Shown here in pieces: positions 9,581-19,715 of a stretch of DNA of 64,000 nt; within the stretch, counting starts at the first letter, position 1, and each line of letters opens with the position of its first letter. The translations under genes and the position numbers were made by a program. The stretch spans positions 248,001 through 312,000 of the forward strand of contig NZ_JAHGAW010000005.1 of the NCBI RefSeq assembly GCF_018603885.1. The letters are read 5' to 3'. This stretch comes from Sphingobium nicotianae (lineage in GTDB: Bacteria; Pseudomonadota; Alphaproteobacteria; Sphingomonadales; Sphingomonadaceae). A model generated the notes under the pieces. It saw only the letters and a program-made list of their open reading frames with translations, searched no databases and was not told the origin of the DNA.

Positions 9581-10908
9581 CCGTTCGCCATGAGCACCTG
9601 CCCGGCCAGATAGAGCGTCCCCGCGATCAGGACGGTGCGGTCCGAAGTCGCGTCCTTCGCGATGTCGGCGAAGGCTTGCTGGACGGTGTCGAAGGCGGAA
9701 TGCGGCAGGCCCCATTGTGCGGCCAGCGCTGCGAACACCTCGTGGCCATGATGCTCATGCCCGGGCACCGGCAGCGAGCGGATCGAGCGCAATAGGGGGC
9801 GTAGGGGGGTAAGAAAGCCGGCAATATCCTTGTTAGCCAGCATGCCGGTGACGAGGTCGATTCCGTCGCGGGCGAGATCGCTGTCGGTCAGCGTCGCGGC
9901 GAGGGCCTGGCCCGCATCCGGATTATGGCCGCCGTCGAGGATGACCGTGCGGCCCGGCAGCAGGTCGGTCAGCGGGCCGGGATCGAGCCGCTGCATGCGC
10001 GCGGGCCATTGCGCCCAGAGCGGCGCGGCGCGCAGCGCGGCTTCGCTCACCGGCAGGATCGACTGGTGGCGCAGCATGGCGATGGCGAGGCCGAGATTGC
10101 CCGCCTGATGCTTGCCGGCGAGACGGGGCAAAGGCAGGTCGATGCGGCCGTGCGCGTCGCGATAATGGAGCTGCTCCTGATATTCGACGATATCCCACGC
10201 CTCACCGCGCGGCAGGTGGATCGCGCCGACACGCTCGCAGACCTGCGCGATCGTTGCGGTCATGGCGGTGCTGTAGCGCTGGGTGAGGAGCGGGGAGCCA
10301 TGCTTCGCGATGCCGGCCTTCTCGAAGGCGATGCGGCTCAGCGGATCGGTCGGCGTGCCGTCCTCCGGGATCAGCAGGAACGCCTCGTGATCGATCGCCA
10401 GGCTGGCGATGCCACAGGCGGCGGGGCCGGGCAGGATATTGGTCGAATCGAGCCGGCCGCCGACGCCGACCTCGATGACGCAGGCACCGGCGGGGACGGT
10501 AGCGAACAGCTTGAACGCGGCGGCCTGCGTCACTTCGAAGAAGCTGGCGCCGATATCGCCGCCGACGTCCAGCGTCTCCTCCAGCGCCCTGGCCAGCGTG
10601 GCGTCGTCGATCAGGGTGCCGGCGAGGCGGATGCGTTCGTTGAAGCGCACAAGATGCGGCGAGGTGAAGACATGGACGGCATAACCCTCCGCCTCCAGCG
10701 CGGCACGCAGATAGGCGCAGGTCGAACCTTTGCCGTTGGTGCCGGCGACGTGGAAGACGGGCGGCAGATCACGCTCGGGATTGCCGAGGCGGCGCATCAG
10801 CTCGCTGATCCGCTCGAGCCCGAGCAGGTCGCGGCCGGGCGACAGCGTGCCCAGGCGCTCGAGCTGCTTCTGGACGGCGGGATCGTCTGAGACGGCGTGA
10901 TCGGCCAT
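9565..10908 (-). CDS. folC: Bifunctional folylpolyglutamate/dihydrofolate synthase
   Basis: 447 residues. FolC joins L-Glu to dihydropteroate and extends the polyglutamate tail of folates. The ATP site is HVAGTNGKGSTCAYL, then TSPHLVRFNERIRL, the second Mur-ligase signature EVGVGGRLDSTN and a C-terminal LDGGHNPDAG. ATG at 10908 (MADHAVSDD) is chosen. The longer frame to 10965 only translates the adjacent REPIN arm. Last gene of the trp-accD-folC minus-strand block, separated from accD by REPIN 10937-11017. Confidence 0.95.
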   Translation of the reverse strand: MADHAVSDDPAVQKQLERLGTLSPGRDLLGLERISELMRRLGNPERDLPPVFHVAGTNGKGSTCAYLRAALEAEGYAVHVFTSPHLVRFNERIRLAGTLIDDATLARALEETLDVGGDIGASFFEVTQAAAFKLFATVPAGACVIEVGVGGRLDSTNILPGPAACGIASLAIDHEAFLLIPEDGTPTDPLSRIAFEKAGIAKHGSPLLTQRYSTAMTATIAQVCERVGAIHLPRGEAWDIVEYQEQLHYRDAHGRIDLPLPRLAGKHQAGNLGLAIAMLRHQSILPVSEAALRAAPLWAQWPARMQRLDPGPLTDLLPGRTVILDGGHNPDAGQALAATLTDSDLARDGIDLVTGMLANKDIAGFLTPLRPLLRSIRSLPVPGHEHHGHEVFAALAAQWGLPHSAFDTVQQAFADIAKDATSDRTVLIAGTLYLAGQVLMANGQPPV

Positions 10909-10936
10909 GGGGGCGCCCTTGCTCCTTATTAAGACG

Positions 10937-11017
10937 TTCGCCCTGAGCCTGTCGAAGGGCTGCACTTCTTTTCGACGTGCTGCAAAAAGGACAGCCCTTC
11001 GACAAGCTCAGGGCGAA
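10937..11017. repeat. REPIN 1 (paired inverted REP) between accD and folC
   Basis: A 26-bp arm at 10937-10962 (TTCGCCCTGAGC...) and its reverse complement at 10992-11017 differ at one base and flank a 29-bp core. Each arm itself contains a shorter dyad. This is the architecture of REPINs mobilised by RAYT transposases. No RAYT gene is in the window. Confidence 0.85.
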
Positions 11018-11038
11018 CGGGGATTTGGAACCGAATTT

Positions 11039-11896
11039 TTACGCCGCCTTCGCCGCCGTCAGATAGCCGATCGTCTTGGCGAGCATGGCTTTGAGCTCCT
11101 TGCGGTGCACCACCATGTCGAGCATGCCATGTTCGAGCAGATATTCGGCGCGCTGGAAGCCTTCCGGCAGCTTCTCGCGGATCGTGTTCTCGATGACGCG
11201 GGCGCCGGCGAAGGCGATCAGCGCGTTGGGCTCGGCGATCTGGATGTCGCCCAGCATCGCATAGCTCGCGGTGACGCCGCCGGTGGTCGGATCGGTCAGC
11301 ACGACGATGTAGGGCTGGCCCGCCGCGCGCAGCTGCTGGATGGCGACGGTCGCGCGCGGCATCTGCATGAGGGACAGGATGCCCTCCTGCATGCGGGCGC
11401 CGCCGGCGGCGGTGAAGATGATATAAGGGCAGCGCCGCTTGATCGCTTCCTTGACGCCGGCGACGAAGGCCGCGCCGACCGCCGTGCCCATCGATCCGCC
11501 CATGAAGGCGAAATCCTGCACGCCGACGATCGCGGCCAGGCCATCGATCTTGCCCGAGCCGTTGATCAGCGCATCCTGCTCGTTGGTCGCCGCGCGCGCG
11601 GCCTTCAGGCGATCAGTGTAACGCTTGGAATCACGGAACTTGAGCGGATCTTCCTTGACCGCCGGCGAGGCGAGCAGCTTGAGCGTACCCTCGTCGAAGA
11701 TCTGGCCGAAGCGAACCTTCGGGCCGATCCGGCCATGATGCTCACAGCGCGGGCAGACCGAGAGATTCTCGTCCCATTCCTTCTGGAAGATCATCTGTCC
11801 GCAGCTCGGGCATTTGTGCCAGAGATTGTCGGTGGTCGTGTCCGCCTTCTTGGCGATGAAGGGGAGGGCGTTGCGAACGCGGGTGAGCCAGCTCAT
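11039..11896 (-). CDS. accD: Acetyl-CoA carboxylase carboxyltransferase subunit beta
   Basis: 285 residues, usual length. The N-terminal zinc ribbon shows CPSCG and, 16 residues on, CPRCEHH. The crotonase-fold carboxyltransferase core contains [10 protein letters not shown] and [12 protein letters not shown], the oxyanion-hole glycines. With AccA it moves CO2 from biotin to acetyl-CoA in the first committed step of fatty-acid synthesis. The start ATG overlaps the trpA stop by 4 bp, a linkage common in alphaproteobacteria (trpFBA-accD-folC). Confidence 0.97.
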   Translation of the reverse strand: MSWLTRVRNALPFIAKKADTTTDNLWHKCPSCGQMIFQKEWDENLSVCPRCEHHGRIGPKVRFGQIFDEGTLKLLASPAVKEDPLKFRDSKRYTDRLKAARAATNEQDALINGSGKIDGLAAIVGVQDFAFMGGSMGTAVGAAFVAGVKEAIKRRCPYIIFTAAGGARMQEGILSLMQMPRATVAIQQLRAAGQPYIVVLTDPTTGGVTASYAMLGDIQIAEPNALIAFAGARVIENTIREKLPEGFQRAEYLLEHGMLDMVVHRKELKAMLAKTIGYLTAAKAA

Positions 11897-12702
11897 GCGG
11901 CATGCTCCTTTGAGGTGAGGGCGGCGCGCAGGCTACGGACATAATCGCGCACCGGGCCCGCGGCGTTGGCGCCGTGCTCGCCGACCAGATCGACGATGGC
12001 CGAGCCGACGACGACGCCATTGGCGACGCGGCCGATCGCGGCGGCCTGTTCCGGGGTGCGCACGCCGAAGCCGACGGCGATGGGCAGATCGGTGGCCGCC
12101 TTGAGCCGGGCGACGGCGCTCTCGATGCTGCCCTGGGCCGCTTGTTGAAGTCCGGTGATGCCGGCGACCGAGACATAATAGAGGAAGCCCGAGGCCCCCT
12201 CCAGCACGGTCGGTAGCCGAGCGGCATCGGTGGTCGGCGTGGCGAGGCGGATCAACGAGACGCCGGCCGCGCGCAGGGCCGGGCCGAGCGCCTCATCCTC
12301 CTCGGGCGGGATGTCGACGCAGATGACGCCATCGACGCCCGCTCTCGCGCAGGCATCGGCGAACCAGTCGGCACCCCGGATCGTCATGGGATTGGCATAG
12401 CCCATGAGCACCAGAGGCGTTTCCGGGTGCCGCGCGCGGAAAGCGGCGGCGATGGCGAAAATGCCGGCGGTGGTGATGCCGGCCGCCAACGCGCGGAGGT
12501 TCGCCTGCTGGATCGCCGGACCATCCGCCATGGGATCGGTGAAGGGCATGCCAAGCTCGATGACGTCGGCGCCAGCCTCCACGAGCGCATCGAGCACGGC
12601 GCCCGTGTCGGCCGGCGTCGGATCGCCGCCGGTGACGAAGGTGACGAGTGCGGCGCGGCCTTCATCGGCCGCGCGGGCGAAGGCGGACGAGAGGCGGCTC
12701 AT
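11893..12702 (-). CDS. trpA: Tryptophan synthase alpha chain
   Basis: 269 residues. Cleaves indole-3-glycerol phosphate to indole and glyceraldehyde 3-phosphate. The catalytic Glu lies in [16 protein letters not shown] and the Asp in VDIPPEE; the phosphate-binding glycines are in [10 protein letters not shown] and [13 protein letters not shown] at 12702 (MSRLSSAF) is the family start and overlaps the upstream 68-aa gene by 4 bp. Translationally coupled to accD downstream. Confidence 0.97.
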   Translation of the reverse strand: MSRLSSAFARAADEGRAALVTFVTGGDPTPADTGAVLDALVEAGADVIELGMPFTDPMADGPAIQQANLRALAAGITTAGIFAIAAAFRARHPETPLVLMGYANPMTIRGADWFADACARAGVDGVICVDIPPEEDEALGPALRAAGVSLIRLATPTTDAARLPTVLEGASGFLYYVSVAGITGLQQAAQGSIESAVARLKAATDLPIAVGFGVRTPEQAAAIGRVANGVVVGSAIVDLVGEHGANAAGPVRDYVRSLRAALTSKEHAA

Positions 12703-12905
12703 GCTGCCGGCTTTCTGAGATGAACGGAGAGATTGACCGCGCCGGAAAAGACGAGGCCGACAAGCAGCCACTGGAGCATCAGCCTGGGCGCATAATCCCA
12801 GAAGCGGGGATTGAGGCCATGGTCGTGAAATTCGCTCAGCAGCCATGCGAGGACGCCGAAGACGAGCGTGTCGTCCACGAAGCCGGCCAAAGTCCCGCGC
12901 TTCAT
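12699..12905 (-). CDS. Small membrane protein between trpB and trpA
   Basis: 68 residues starting [21 protein letters not shown], with two predicted membrane helices (about residues 14-27 and 45-60) and a basic C-terminus. It overlaps trpA by 4 bp (ATGA), which supports real translation. Upstream of its ATG lies REPIN 2, so it may owe its expression to read-through from trpB. Function unknown and no family recognised. Confidence 0.65.
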   Translation of the reverse strand: MKRGTLAGFVDDTLVFGVLAWLLSEFHDHGLNPRFWDYAPRLMLQWLLVGLVFSGAVNLSVHLRKPAA

Positions 12906-12928
12906 GGGCGTGCCTCCCGACACACAGC

Positions 12929-13010
12929 CGTCACCCCAGCGAAAGCTGGGGTCTCCTGCCCAACCGATGGGCATTGCCGCACGAGACCCCAGCTTTCGCT
13001 GGGGTGACGG
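12929..13010. repeat. REPIN 2 between trpB and the 68-aa gene
   Basis: A 27-bp arm (12929-12955, CGTCACCCCAGCGAAAGCTG...) is repeated perfectly as its reverse complement at 12983-13009 around a 27-bp core. Its sequence family differs from REPINs 1, 3 and 4. A folded transcript here would place a stable hairpin inside the trp operon. Confidence 0.88.
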
Positions 13011-13029
13011 ACGGGGGTGACGGGACGGA

Positions 13030-14274
<1,245 letters not shown>

Positions 14275-14377
14275 GATCGTCTCAATCTACAGATACGTGG
14301 GTCCGGTCGCTTGGAGCCTTGTCGGCAAAGCGATCAGCGCCATCGTTTCCATATGCGCAGGGCAGAGAGGGTCCGCG

Positions 14378-15022
14378 TCAACATTGCGAAACCGCTTTGC
14401 AGAAGGCGGCGATCTTGTCCACATCCTTGACGCCCGGCGCGCTCTCCACTCCCGACGACACATCGACCAGGGGCGCCCCGGTGATACGGATCGCCTCCGC
14501 GACATTGGCCGCGTCGAGACCGCCTGCCAGACCCCAGGGAAGGGCAGGGCGATGGCCGGAGAGCAGGCTCCAGTCGAAGCGCATGCCCATGCCGCCGGGC
14601 AGTGCCGCACCGTCGGGCGTCTTGGCGTCATAGAGGAGCATGTCCGCCGCGCCCGCATAGGCGCCGCCGGCATTCAGATCGGCAGCGGTCTTGATGGACA
14701 TGACTTTCCAGACCTCCAGCCCGGTGCGCTGGCGCAACTGCGCGGCGCGGGTAGGGCTCTCCTTGCCGTGGAGCTGAAACACCTGGATGCCGCCCGCCGC
14801 AATCACGCTGTCGACGAGCGGGTCGTCCGGATCGACCAGCACCGCGACCCGCTTCACATGGGCTGGCACGCGCTGCGCGACCTCCGCGAGCGTCCCCGCT
14901 GAAACATGACGCGGGCTTTTCGGGAAATGCATGAAGCCGACATGGCTCGCCCCTCCCTTCACGGCCGCGTCGATCGCGGGAATCGTGCTGAGGCCGCAAA
15001 TCTTGATACCGACTCGGGTCAT
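14378..15022 (-). CDS. trpF: Phosphoribosylanthranilate isomerase
   Basis: 214 residues, typical TIM barrel. Catalyses the Amadori rearrangement of phosphoribosylanthranilate in tryptophan synthesis. The catalytic Cys is in VGIKICGLS and the catalytic Asp in LLYDAKTPDG; the phosphate site lies in GGLDAANV and VDVSSGVESAPGVKD. ATG at 15022 (MTRVGIKICG) is chosen; the frame runs further upstream without homology. First gene of the trpF-trpB-orf-trpA-accD-folC block, with a 103-bp gap before trpB that holds no evident gene. Confidence 0.96.
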   Translation of the reverse strand: MTRVGIKICGLSTIPAIDAAVKGGASHVGFMHFPKSPRHVSAGTLAEVAQRVPAHVKRVAVLVDPDDPLVDSVIAAGGIQVFQLHGKESPTRAAQLRQRTGLEVWKVMSIKTAADLNAGGAYAGAADMLLYDAKTPDGAALPGGMGMRFDWSLLSGHRPALPWGLAGGLDAANVAEAIRITGAPLVDVSSGVESAPGVKDVDKIAAFCKAVSQC

Positions 15023-15148
15023 GGACGGGGGCTTTAGCGCCATATCGGCGAATTCACACCCGTGCTCGTTGAGACAGGCTCGGCCGGCCCGGGGGCTGGA
15101 AGTGGGCTCAGGGCTGCCCAACATTCAGCGGGTGGCCTCCCGTTTTTT

Positions 15149-15237
15149 CGTCATGCTGAACTTGTTTCAGGATCCATCTCGCAATCGAGACGGGGGCCCA
15201 TTGGCACGCCGGATCCTGAAACAAGTTCAGGATGACG
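15149..15237. repeat. REPIN 3 upstream of trpF
   Basis: A 27-bp arm (15149-15175, CGTCATGCTGAACTTGTTTC...) and its inverse at 15211-15237 differ at one position and flank a 35-bp core. A third sequence family. It lies between the Nudix gene's 3' end and the start of trpF. Confidence 0.85.
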
Positions 15238-15294
15238 TCATTCCCCCGAGAGAGAGCAGGTGCCGCTTTCAGGGAAGTTGAATGGCGATCCGTT

Positions 15295-15846
15295 CTAGAT
15301 CAGTCCCGGTCCCAGCAGGGTCAGCAGCTTCACGTCAACCGCATAACCCTCATCGCGTCGAGCCTGGAGCCAGTCCTCCAGACCAGCCAGCGCCACGCGA
15401 TGCACGTGAATATCCTCGCCGGGCACGCCGCCGCCGTCCGACACCTTCACGAGATCGAGCGCCCGGAACAAAGTGAAGCTTTCCGAGACCATTCCGGGCG
15501 AACTCCAGAAGCGGCCGAGATCGACCATCCGGCCGGCGCGATAGCCGGCTTCCTCCTCCAGCTCGCGCGTGGCGGCGAGGACTGGGTCTTCGCCCTCGGC
15601 GTCGTCGCCCACGAGGCCCGCCGGCAATTCGATGCAACGGCGCTCCAGCGGCACGCGATACTGATCGACCAGGATGACGTGGCGCCCGTCCGCAGCCTCG
15701 TCGATCGCGAGGATCACCGCCGCGCCGATGCCCCGGGCGCGGCTTACATATTCCCAGCGGCCACGGCGCCTGGCCGTGATGAAGCGACCTTCCCACATCA
15801 CTTCCTCGGGGAAGCGTAGCTGATCTTCGGGACTGGTATCGCTCAC
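15295..15846 (-). CDS. Nudix hydrolase, ADP-ribose pyrophosphatase-like
   Basis: 183 residues. The Nudix box is present as G-x(n)-RELEEEAGY in GLVGDDAEGEDPVLAATREL and the following EEEAGY, preceded by QYRVPLERRCIELPAGL, a pattern of the ADP-ribose/NDP-sugar branch. It probably hydrolyses ADP-ribose or related nucleoside diphosphate derivatives with Mg2+. Overlaps the upstream TPM gene by 4 bp, so it is the distal gene of a lemA-TPM-TPM-nudix cluster. Confidence 0.88.
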   Translation of the reverse strand: MSDTSPEDQLRFPEEVMWEGRFITARRRGRWEYVSRARGIGAAVILAIDEAADGRHVILVDQYRVPLERRCIELPAGLVGDDAEGEDPVLAATRELEEEAGYRAGRMVDLGRFWSSPGMVSESFTLFRALDLVKVSDGGGVPGEDIHVHRVALAGLEDWLQARRDEGYAVDVKLLTLLGPGLI

Positions 15847-16529
15847 AGTTCGATCAGCCGGTCCGGCAATTCATTGGGGTTGGTCGAGCTGCGCGGGCAA
15901 TGCTCAGCGAGGATGACGCCCGCCTTTTCGATCGCCAGCGCCATGCCCTGCGCGATTCTCCCGGCATGGGCTTCGTCGATCAGCGCTGCCATCGCATCGC
16001 CCCAGACCTCGGCGGAGACCTTCGAGGCGATCGCTTCATCCGCCACGATCTCTGCGCGATGCTCGTCGAGCGAGAGATACAGCAATACGCCGGTGAGGCG
16101 TGCGGTCCGGGATTCAGCTGCGGTGCGGAAGAGCAGCAACGCGCGCCGCCGCACCCGTCGCGATTTGGTGGCGCCCGGCGTGAAGGCCATCCGCAGCGCC
16201 GGAATGGCGAGGAGATAGCGCACGGCGAGGAATTTGAGGATCATGTGGCCGAGCAGGACGAGAAGGAGCAGGCGCAGCGGCAACTCGTGCGTCCATTCCC
16301 CGAGAAGCCAGATCACCGCGCGCTCATAGTGCACAGGGAACGCGGCGGCGAAGGCCGGCACCAGGAAGGCGCAAAGCAACGCCCAATGCAGCCCGACGTC
16401 ATGATAGGCATCCGATCGGCGCGCGATGATGGTCACGATCTCGGCGTCGCTATTCTCTTCGGCCCGGGCGACCGCCGCGGTGACCAGGTCATGATCTGCA
16501 TCCGTCATGGAAAAACGTCTCGCCATCAC
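15843..16529 (-). CDS. TPM-domain membrane protein
   Basis: 228 residues. The N-terminal half resembles a TPM domain (AEIVTIIARRSDAYHDVGL), interrupted by two hydrophobic segments (about residues 48-66 and 84-112), then a second TPM-like half (TGVLLYLSLDEHRAEIVAD). TPM proteins next to LemA are common in proteobacteria; their biochemical role is unsettled. Overlaps the following TPM gene by 4 bp and the nudix gene by 4 bp. Confidence 0.8.
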   Translation of the reverse strand: MMARRFSMTDADHDLVTAAVARAEENSDAEIVTIIARRSDAYHDVGLHWALLCAFLVPAFAAAFPVHYERAVIWLLGEWTHELPLRLLLLVLLGHMILKFLAVRYLLAIPALRMAFTPGATKSRRVRRRALLLFRTAAESRTARLTGVLLYLSLDEHRAEIVADEAIASKVSAEVWGDAMAALIDEAHAGRIAQGMALAIEKAGVILAEHCPRSSTNPNELPDRLIEL

Positions 16530-17359
16530 CAGCCCCCGCTCGCGCCGCCGCCACCGAAGCTGCCACCGCCGCCGGAGAAACCGCCGCCTCCGCCGCCTCC
16601 TCCAAAGCCGCCACCGCCACCCCAGCCGCCGCCGCCGTGACGATCGTCATTATCGAAGATGGAACGCAGTACCTCCCCGGCGCCCCAGACGACGACCGGG
16701 CTGATGCCGCCGCGATAGCGCCGACCGCCGCGCGCGCCCCGGAGCAACGGCAGGACGACGAAGAACATCACGAAAAAGACGACGAGGATGGCGCCGAACC
16801 CGTTATTGCCGCCTGTGCGATGCTGCTGGCCGGCATCGGCAGCAAGCTTGCGCTGCTGATCGGGCGGGAGCTGGATGATCCGGACGATCTCGTCGACGCC
16901 GGCGGAGATGCCGCCCGGAAAGTCGCCGGCCTTGAACATGGGCGTGATGATGTCGCGGATGATCCGGCCGGAGAGGGCGTCGGTAAACACCGGCTCCAAC
17001 CCATAGCCGACCTGGATGGTCAGCCGCCGCTCATTGGGCGCGATAAGCAGGAGCACGCCGTTATTCTTGTCTTTCTCGCCCAGCCCCCAGGCGCGGCCGA
17101 GCCGATAGCCGTAATCGGAGACATCATAGCCATCGAGACTGGGCACCGTCGCCACGACGAGCTGGCGCCCCGTCGTGCGTTCCAGTTCCTCGGATTTCTG
17201 GCTGATCGCCTGTTCCGTCGCCGGATCGAGCAGGTTCGCGTTGTCGACGACCCGACCGGTGAGAGCAGGGAAGGTCTGCGCCAGCGCCGCGTCAGGACGC
17301 AGCGCCAGCAGCAGCGTCGCCAGCAGGATCAGGCAGGTCCGGCGTAGAGCCGTCGTCAT
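16526..17359 (-). CDS. TPM-domain protein with signal peptide and Gly-rich tail
   Basis: 277 residues: signal peptide to about residue 28 (ALAQ), a TPM domain (about 30-160) containing VVDNANLLDPATEQAI and GVLLLIAPNERRLTIQVGYG, one membrane helix (about 188-207) and a C-terminal tail made almost wholly of Gly with Phe, Trp and Ser. This matches the YgcG/TLP18.3 type usually paired with LemA. It follows lemA by 28 bp. The Gly tail is encoded by a repetitive GCC/CCG-rich tract (16540-16640) prone to length variation. Confidence 0.88.
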   Translation of the reverse strand: MTTALRRTCLILLATLLLALRPDAALAQTFPALTGRVVDNANLLDPATEQAISQKSEELERTTGRQLVVATVPSLDGYDVSDYGYRLGRAWGLGEKDKNNGVLLLIAPNERRLTIQVGYGLEPVFTDALSGRIIRDIITPMFKAGDFPGGISAGVDEIVRIIQLPPDQQRKLAADAGQQHRTGGNNGFGAILVVFFVMFFVVLPLLRGARGGRRYRGGISPVVVWGAGEVLRSIFDNDDRHGGGGWGGGGGFGGGGGGGGFSGGGGSFGGGGASGGW

Positions 17360-17387
17360 ATGAGACCCTCCCTGGGGTCCGCGAGGC

Positions 17388-18017
17388 TCACTTGCTCCCG
17401 TTGAACATCGCGCCGACGTCCGGTGCGGTGTCCGCGCCGGCCTTGGCCTGGAAGGGCGTCAGCGGCTTGGAGCCATGGACCAGCTTCGCGCCGATCATCT
17501 CGGGGAAGGTCCGGATGCGGGTGTTATAGTCCTGCACGGCCGCATTATAGTCACGGATCGAAATATTGATCCGGTTCTCGGTGCCTTCGAGCTGGGTCTG
17601 CAGATCGGCGAACCGGTCCTGGCTCTTCAATTCGGGATATTGTTCCATGGTGACGAGCAGGCGGGACAGCGAGCCGGACACATTCGCCTGCGCCGCCTGA
17701 TAGGCCTGCACCTTGGCCGGATCGCTGAGATCATCCGCACTCAGCTTCACCTGCGTCGCCGAGGCGCGCGCATTGATGACGGCTTCCAGCGTGCCGCGCT
17801 CCATCTTGGCGGCGTTCTGGGCGACCGCGACGAGGCTGGGGATGAGATCGGCGCGGCGCTGATAAGAGGCCTGCACGTCGGCCCACTTGGCCTTGGCGTT
17901 TTCCTCGGCGGTCGGCACGGAATTGATGCCGCATGCCGCAAGCGCAAGCGGCAGAAACAGGGCGAGAAGCGTGCGTGTCAGCGTGGAACGAGCGGGGAGG
18001 GGGGCCATCCTGTTCAT
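17388..18017 (-). CDS. lemA: LemA family lipoprotein
   Basis: 209 residues from ATG 18017 (MNRMAPLP; an alternative ATG is at 18008). The lipobox is LPLALAACG. The LemA domain is visible as a long helical region (WADVQASYQRRADLIPSLVAVAQ, then RLLVTMEQYPELKS). LemA proteins are membrane-anchored helical bundles of unclear function. Head of the lemA-TPM-TPM-nudix cluster and divergent from mscL, with 125 bp between the two starts. Confidence 0.92.
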   Translation of the reverse strand: MNRMAPLPARSTLTRTLLALFLPLALAACGINSVPTAEENAKAKWADVQASYQRRADLIPSLVAVAQNAAKMERGTLEAVINARASATQVKLSADDLSDPAKVQAYQAAQANVSGSLSRLLVTMEQYPELKSQDRFADLQTQLEGTENRINISIRDYNAAVQDYNTRIRTFPEMIGAKLVHGSKPLTPFQAKAGADTAPDVGAMFNGSK

Positions 18018-18142
18018 CCTCTTCAAGGGCGGTGTATCGCCGGAGTAACACGCTAAATAGGCTGTTGATCGACCCCTCGCAAGGGGATTAGCACCAGATT
18101 CACCAGCGGGCGCCATCGGGGCCGGTTCGCGACAGTGGAGAG

Positions 18143-18562
18143 ATGCTCATGTTCTCGGAGTTCAAGACCTTCATCGCGCGGGGCAACGTGTTGGATTTGG
18201 CGGTCGGTGTGATCATCGGTGCTGCTTTCGGTGCGATCGTCAAGTCGCTGACCGACGACCTGATCATGCCGGTCATCGGCGCCGTCACGGGCGGGATCGA
18301 CTTTTCGGGCTATTTCATTCCGCTGCGCGATGCGCCCGCGGGAACGCCGCATACGCTGGCGGCGATGAAGGCCGCGAACGTGCCTGTGTTCGCCTATGGC
18401 AGCTTCATCACGGCGGTGATCAACTTTCTCATCCTCGCCTTCATCATCTTCCTGATCGTGCGCCAGGCCAACAAGCTGCTCCGCCTGCATCGGCATGACG
18501 CGCCCGCCGGGCCGACCGAAGTCGAGCTGCTCGCCGAAATCCGCGATGCCCTGAAGAAATAA
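18143..18562 (+). CDS. mscL: Large-conductance mechanosensitive channel
   Basis: 139 residues. The N-terminal helix and TM1 ([29 protein letters not shown]) are the MscL signature, then a periplasmic loop and TM2 ([18 protein letters not shown]), ending in a charged C-terminal helix. Homopentameric channel that opens under membrane tension to release solutes during osmotic downshock. Single-gene unit. Confidence 0.96.
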   Translation: MLMFSEFKTFIARGNVLDLAVGVIIGAAFGAIVKSLTDDLIMPVIGAVTGGIDFSGYFIPLRDAPAGTPHTLAAMKAANVPVFAYGSFITAVINFLILAFIIFLIVRQANKLLRLHRHDAPAGPTEVELLAEIRDALKK

Positions 18563-18675
18563 ACGATCCGCCGCCCGGGATGAACCGTTTACCAGAACTG
18601 GGAACTTTCGGGCGGGAACTGCTTTTGTTCTGACAGTCTCGTGACGCTGTTCGGGACCAAACAGGAGACAAACGC

Positions 18676-18942
18676 GTGAAACCAATGATCATCGCCGCCA
18701 TGGCGTCCGCCCTGGCACTCGCCGCTTGCCACTCGAAGCCGGCCGAGAATGTCGTCAACGCCGCCGATAACCAGGCGGACATGATCGAGAACCAGGCCGA
18801 CAACGTCGCAGCCGCGGGCGACAACGCGGTCGACGCGATGAAGGCCAATACCGAGAATACGGTCGATGCCCTGAACAACAAGGCCGATGCCGTGCGTGAC
18901 GCCGCCGAGAACAAGGCCGACGCGATCGACAAGAAACACTAG
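18676..18942 (+). CDS. Small Ala/Asn/Asp-rich lipoprotein with internal repeats
   Basis: 88 residues. The lipobox is ALALAACHS, giving Cys at residue 18. The mature part is a run of imperfect repeats of the type NAADNQAD, ENQADNVA, GDNAVDAM, ENTVDALN, ENKADAI, predicted to form one long amphipathic helix, reminiscent of Lpp-like or entericidin-type envelope lipoproteins. GGAGA precedes the ATG. No named family is claimed. Confidence 0.72.
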   Translation: MKPMIIAAMASALALAACHSKPAENVVNAADNQADMIENQADNVAAAGDNAVDAMKANTENTVDALNNKADAVRDAAENKADAIDKKH

Positions 18943-19084
18943 ATCTTCCCGACCTCTCGTCATTCGACGATCATCTGGCTCCCAGCCGGTGAGACAAGGG
19001 CGTCCCTGCGCAAGGGGTGCCCTTGTTCGCGTTGGAGGCCGACCGGGAGGAACGGCGCATCGAGTACCCTTTTCTTTGCCGCGA

Positions 19085-19470
19085 TAATCCCTATATCAGC
19101 CGGGCCGGTTTGACCGGCTATGGTGATAAACTGCGGCGTGCAATAGGCACAGCGGACCCGGGGGCGGTACCCGGCGGCTCCACCAAGACCGGCGCTTCTC
19201 GCAAGATGGCGTGCCGTTCCTGACGGGGCCGAACTAGGATCGACGTGTGCTCAAAAGCGCTGTTTTTGCCCGGGCTGAGTAACCCGTTCAAGGCTCAAAA
19301 CCCATAAGTGCCAACGATAACGAAGCACTTGCTCTTGCAGCGTAATTGAGGGCCTCACGGCCTGACATTACCCTAACAGAACGCGGCTGGGCCAGCCGGG
19401 CAACAGAATGGATTCCAGCGGTACGGGGAGCACCGGGCAACAGAAGCTCCCCACTTCCCCAATCCGGCAC
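19085..19470 (+). ncRNA. ssrA: Circularly permuted two-piece tmRNA (alpha-tmRNA)
   Basis: The acceptor piece comes first: a T-arm-like GGGGGCGGTACCC is followed by an acceptor strand ending CTCCACCA at 19185. After an intervening segment (19186-19224) the coding piece begins with GGGGCCGAACTAGGATCGAC at 19225, the tmRNA 5' signature. The tag frame at 19310-19345 encodes ANDNEALALAA and a TAA stop, giving the final tag AANDNEALALAA. This order, 3' half before 5' half, is the alphaproteobacterial permutation. tmRNA with SmpB rescues stalled ribosomes. Outer ends are approximate; a hairpin at 19423-19452 lies near the 3' end. Confidence 0.9.
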
Positions 19471-19538
19471 ATAGAGCCGCCTGGCCCGCATCATTCCGAG
19501 CCGGCTGGGCGCACCGCGAATCGCGCGTTTCATGGCGC

Positions 19539-19578
19539 GAGTCAGTTATGTTACATCAATGTGACATATGCTATGCAT
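19539..19578 (+). promoter_or_regulatory. Candidate PhoB box before the 123-aa exported protein
   Basis: Heptamers resembling CTGTCAT recur every 11 bp: GAGTCAG (19539), GTTACAT (19550), GTGACAT (19561) and TATGCAT (19572), with spacers TTAT, CAAT and ATGC. An 11-bp period of CTGTCAT-like direct repeats is the layout of a Pho box. It lies about 140 bp before the ATG at 19716 in a locally AT-rich region with no other gene. Confidence 0.5.
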
Positions 19579-19715
19579 GCTTACCTTTCACGAGAAATAT
19601 CCACACAAAAACAGATAGATATATCTCAAAAATTATTTTTTTCTGATAATTGCCAGTGAGTCATAAAACTGAAATACTCAACTCCGGAATCAAAGAGATT
19701 TTGAGAGGATTCACA

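Noticed and set aside
8378..9715. 445-aa minus-strand frame over ampG
   Set aside because: Charged, repetitive translation with no motif; the plus strand encodes a clear MFS permease.
16540..16640. Microsatellite-like or CRISPR-like repeat
   Set aside because: It is the coding tract of the glycine-rich tail of the TPM protein; no spacers.
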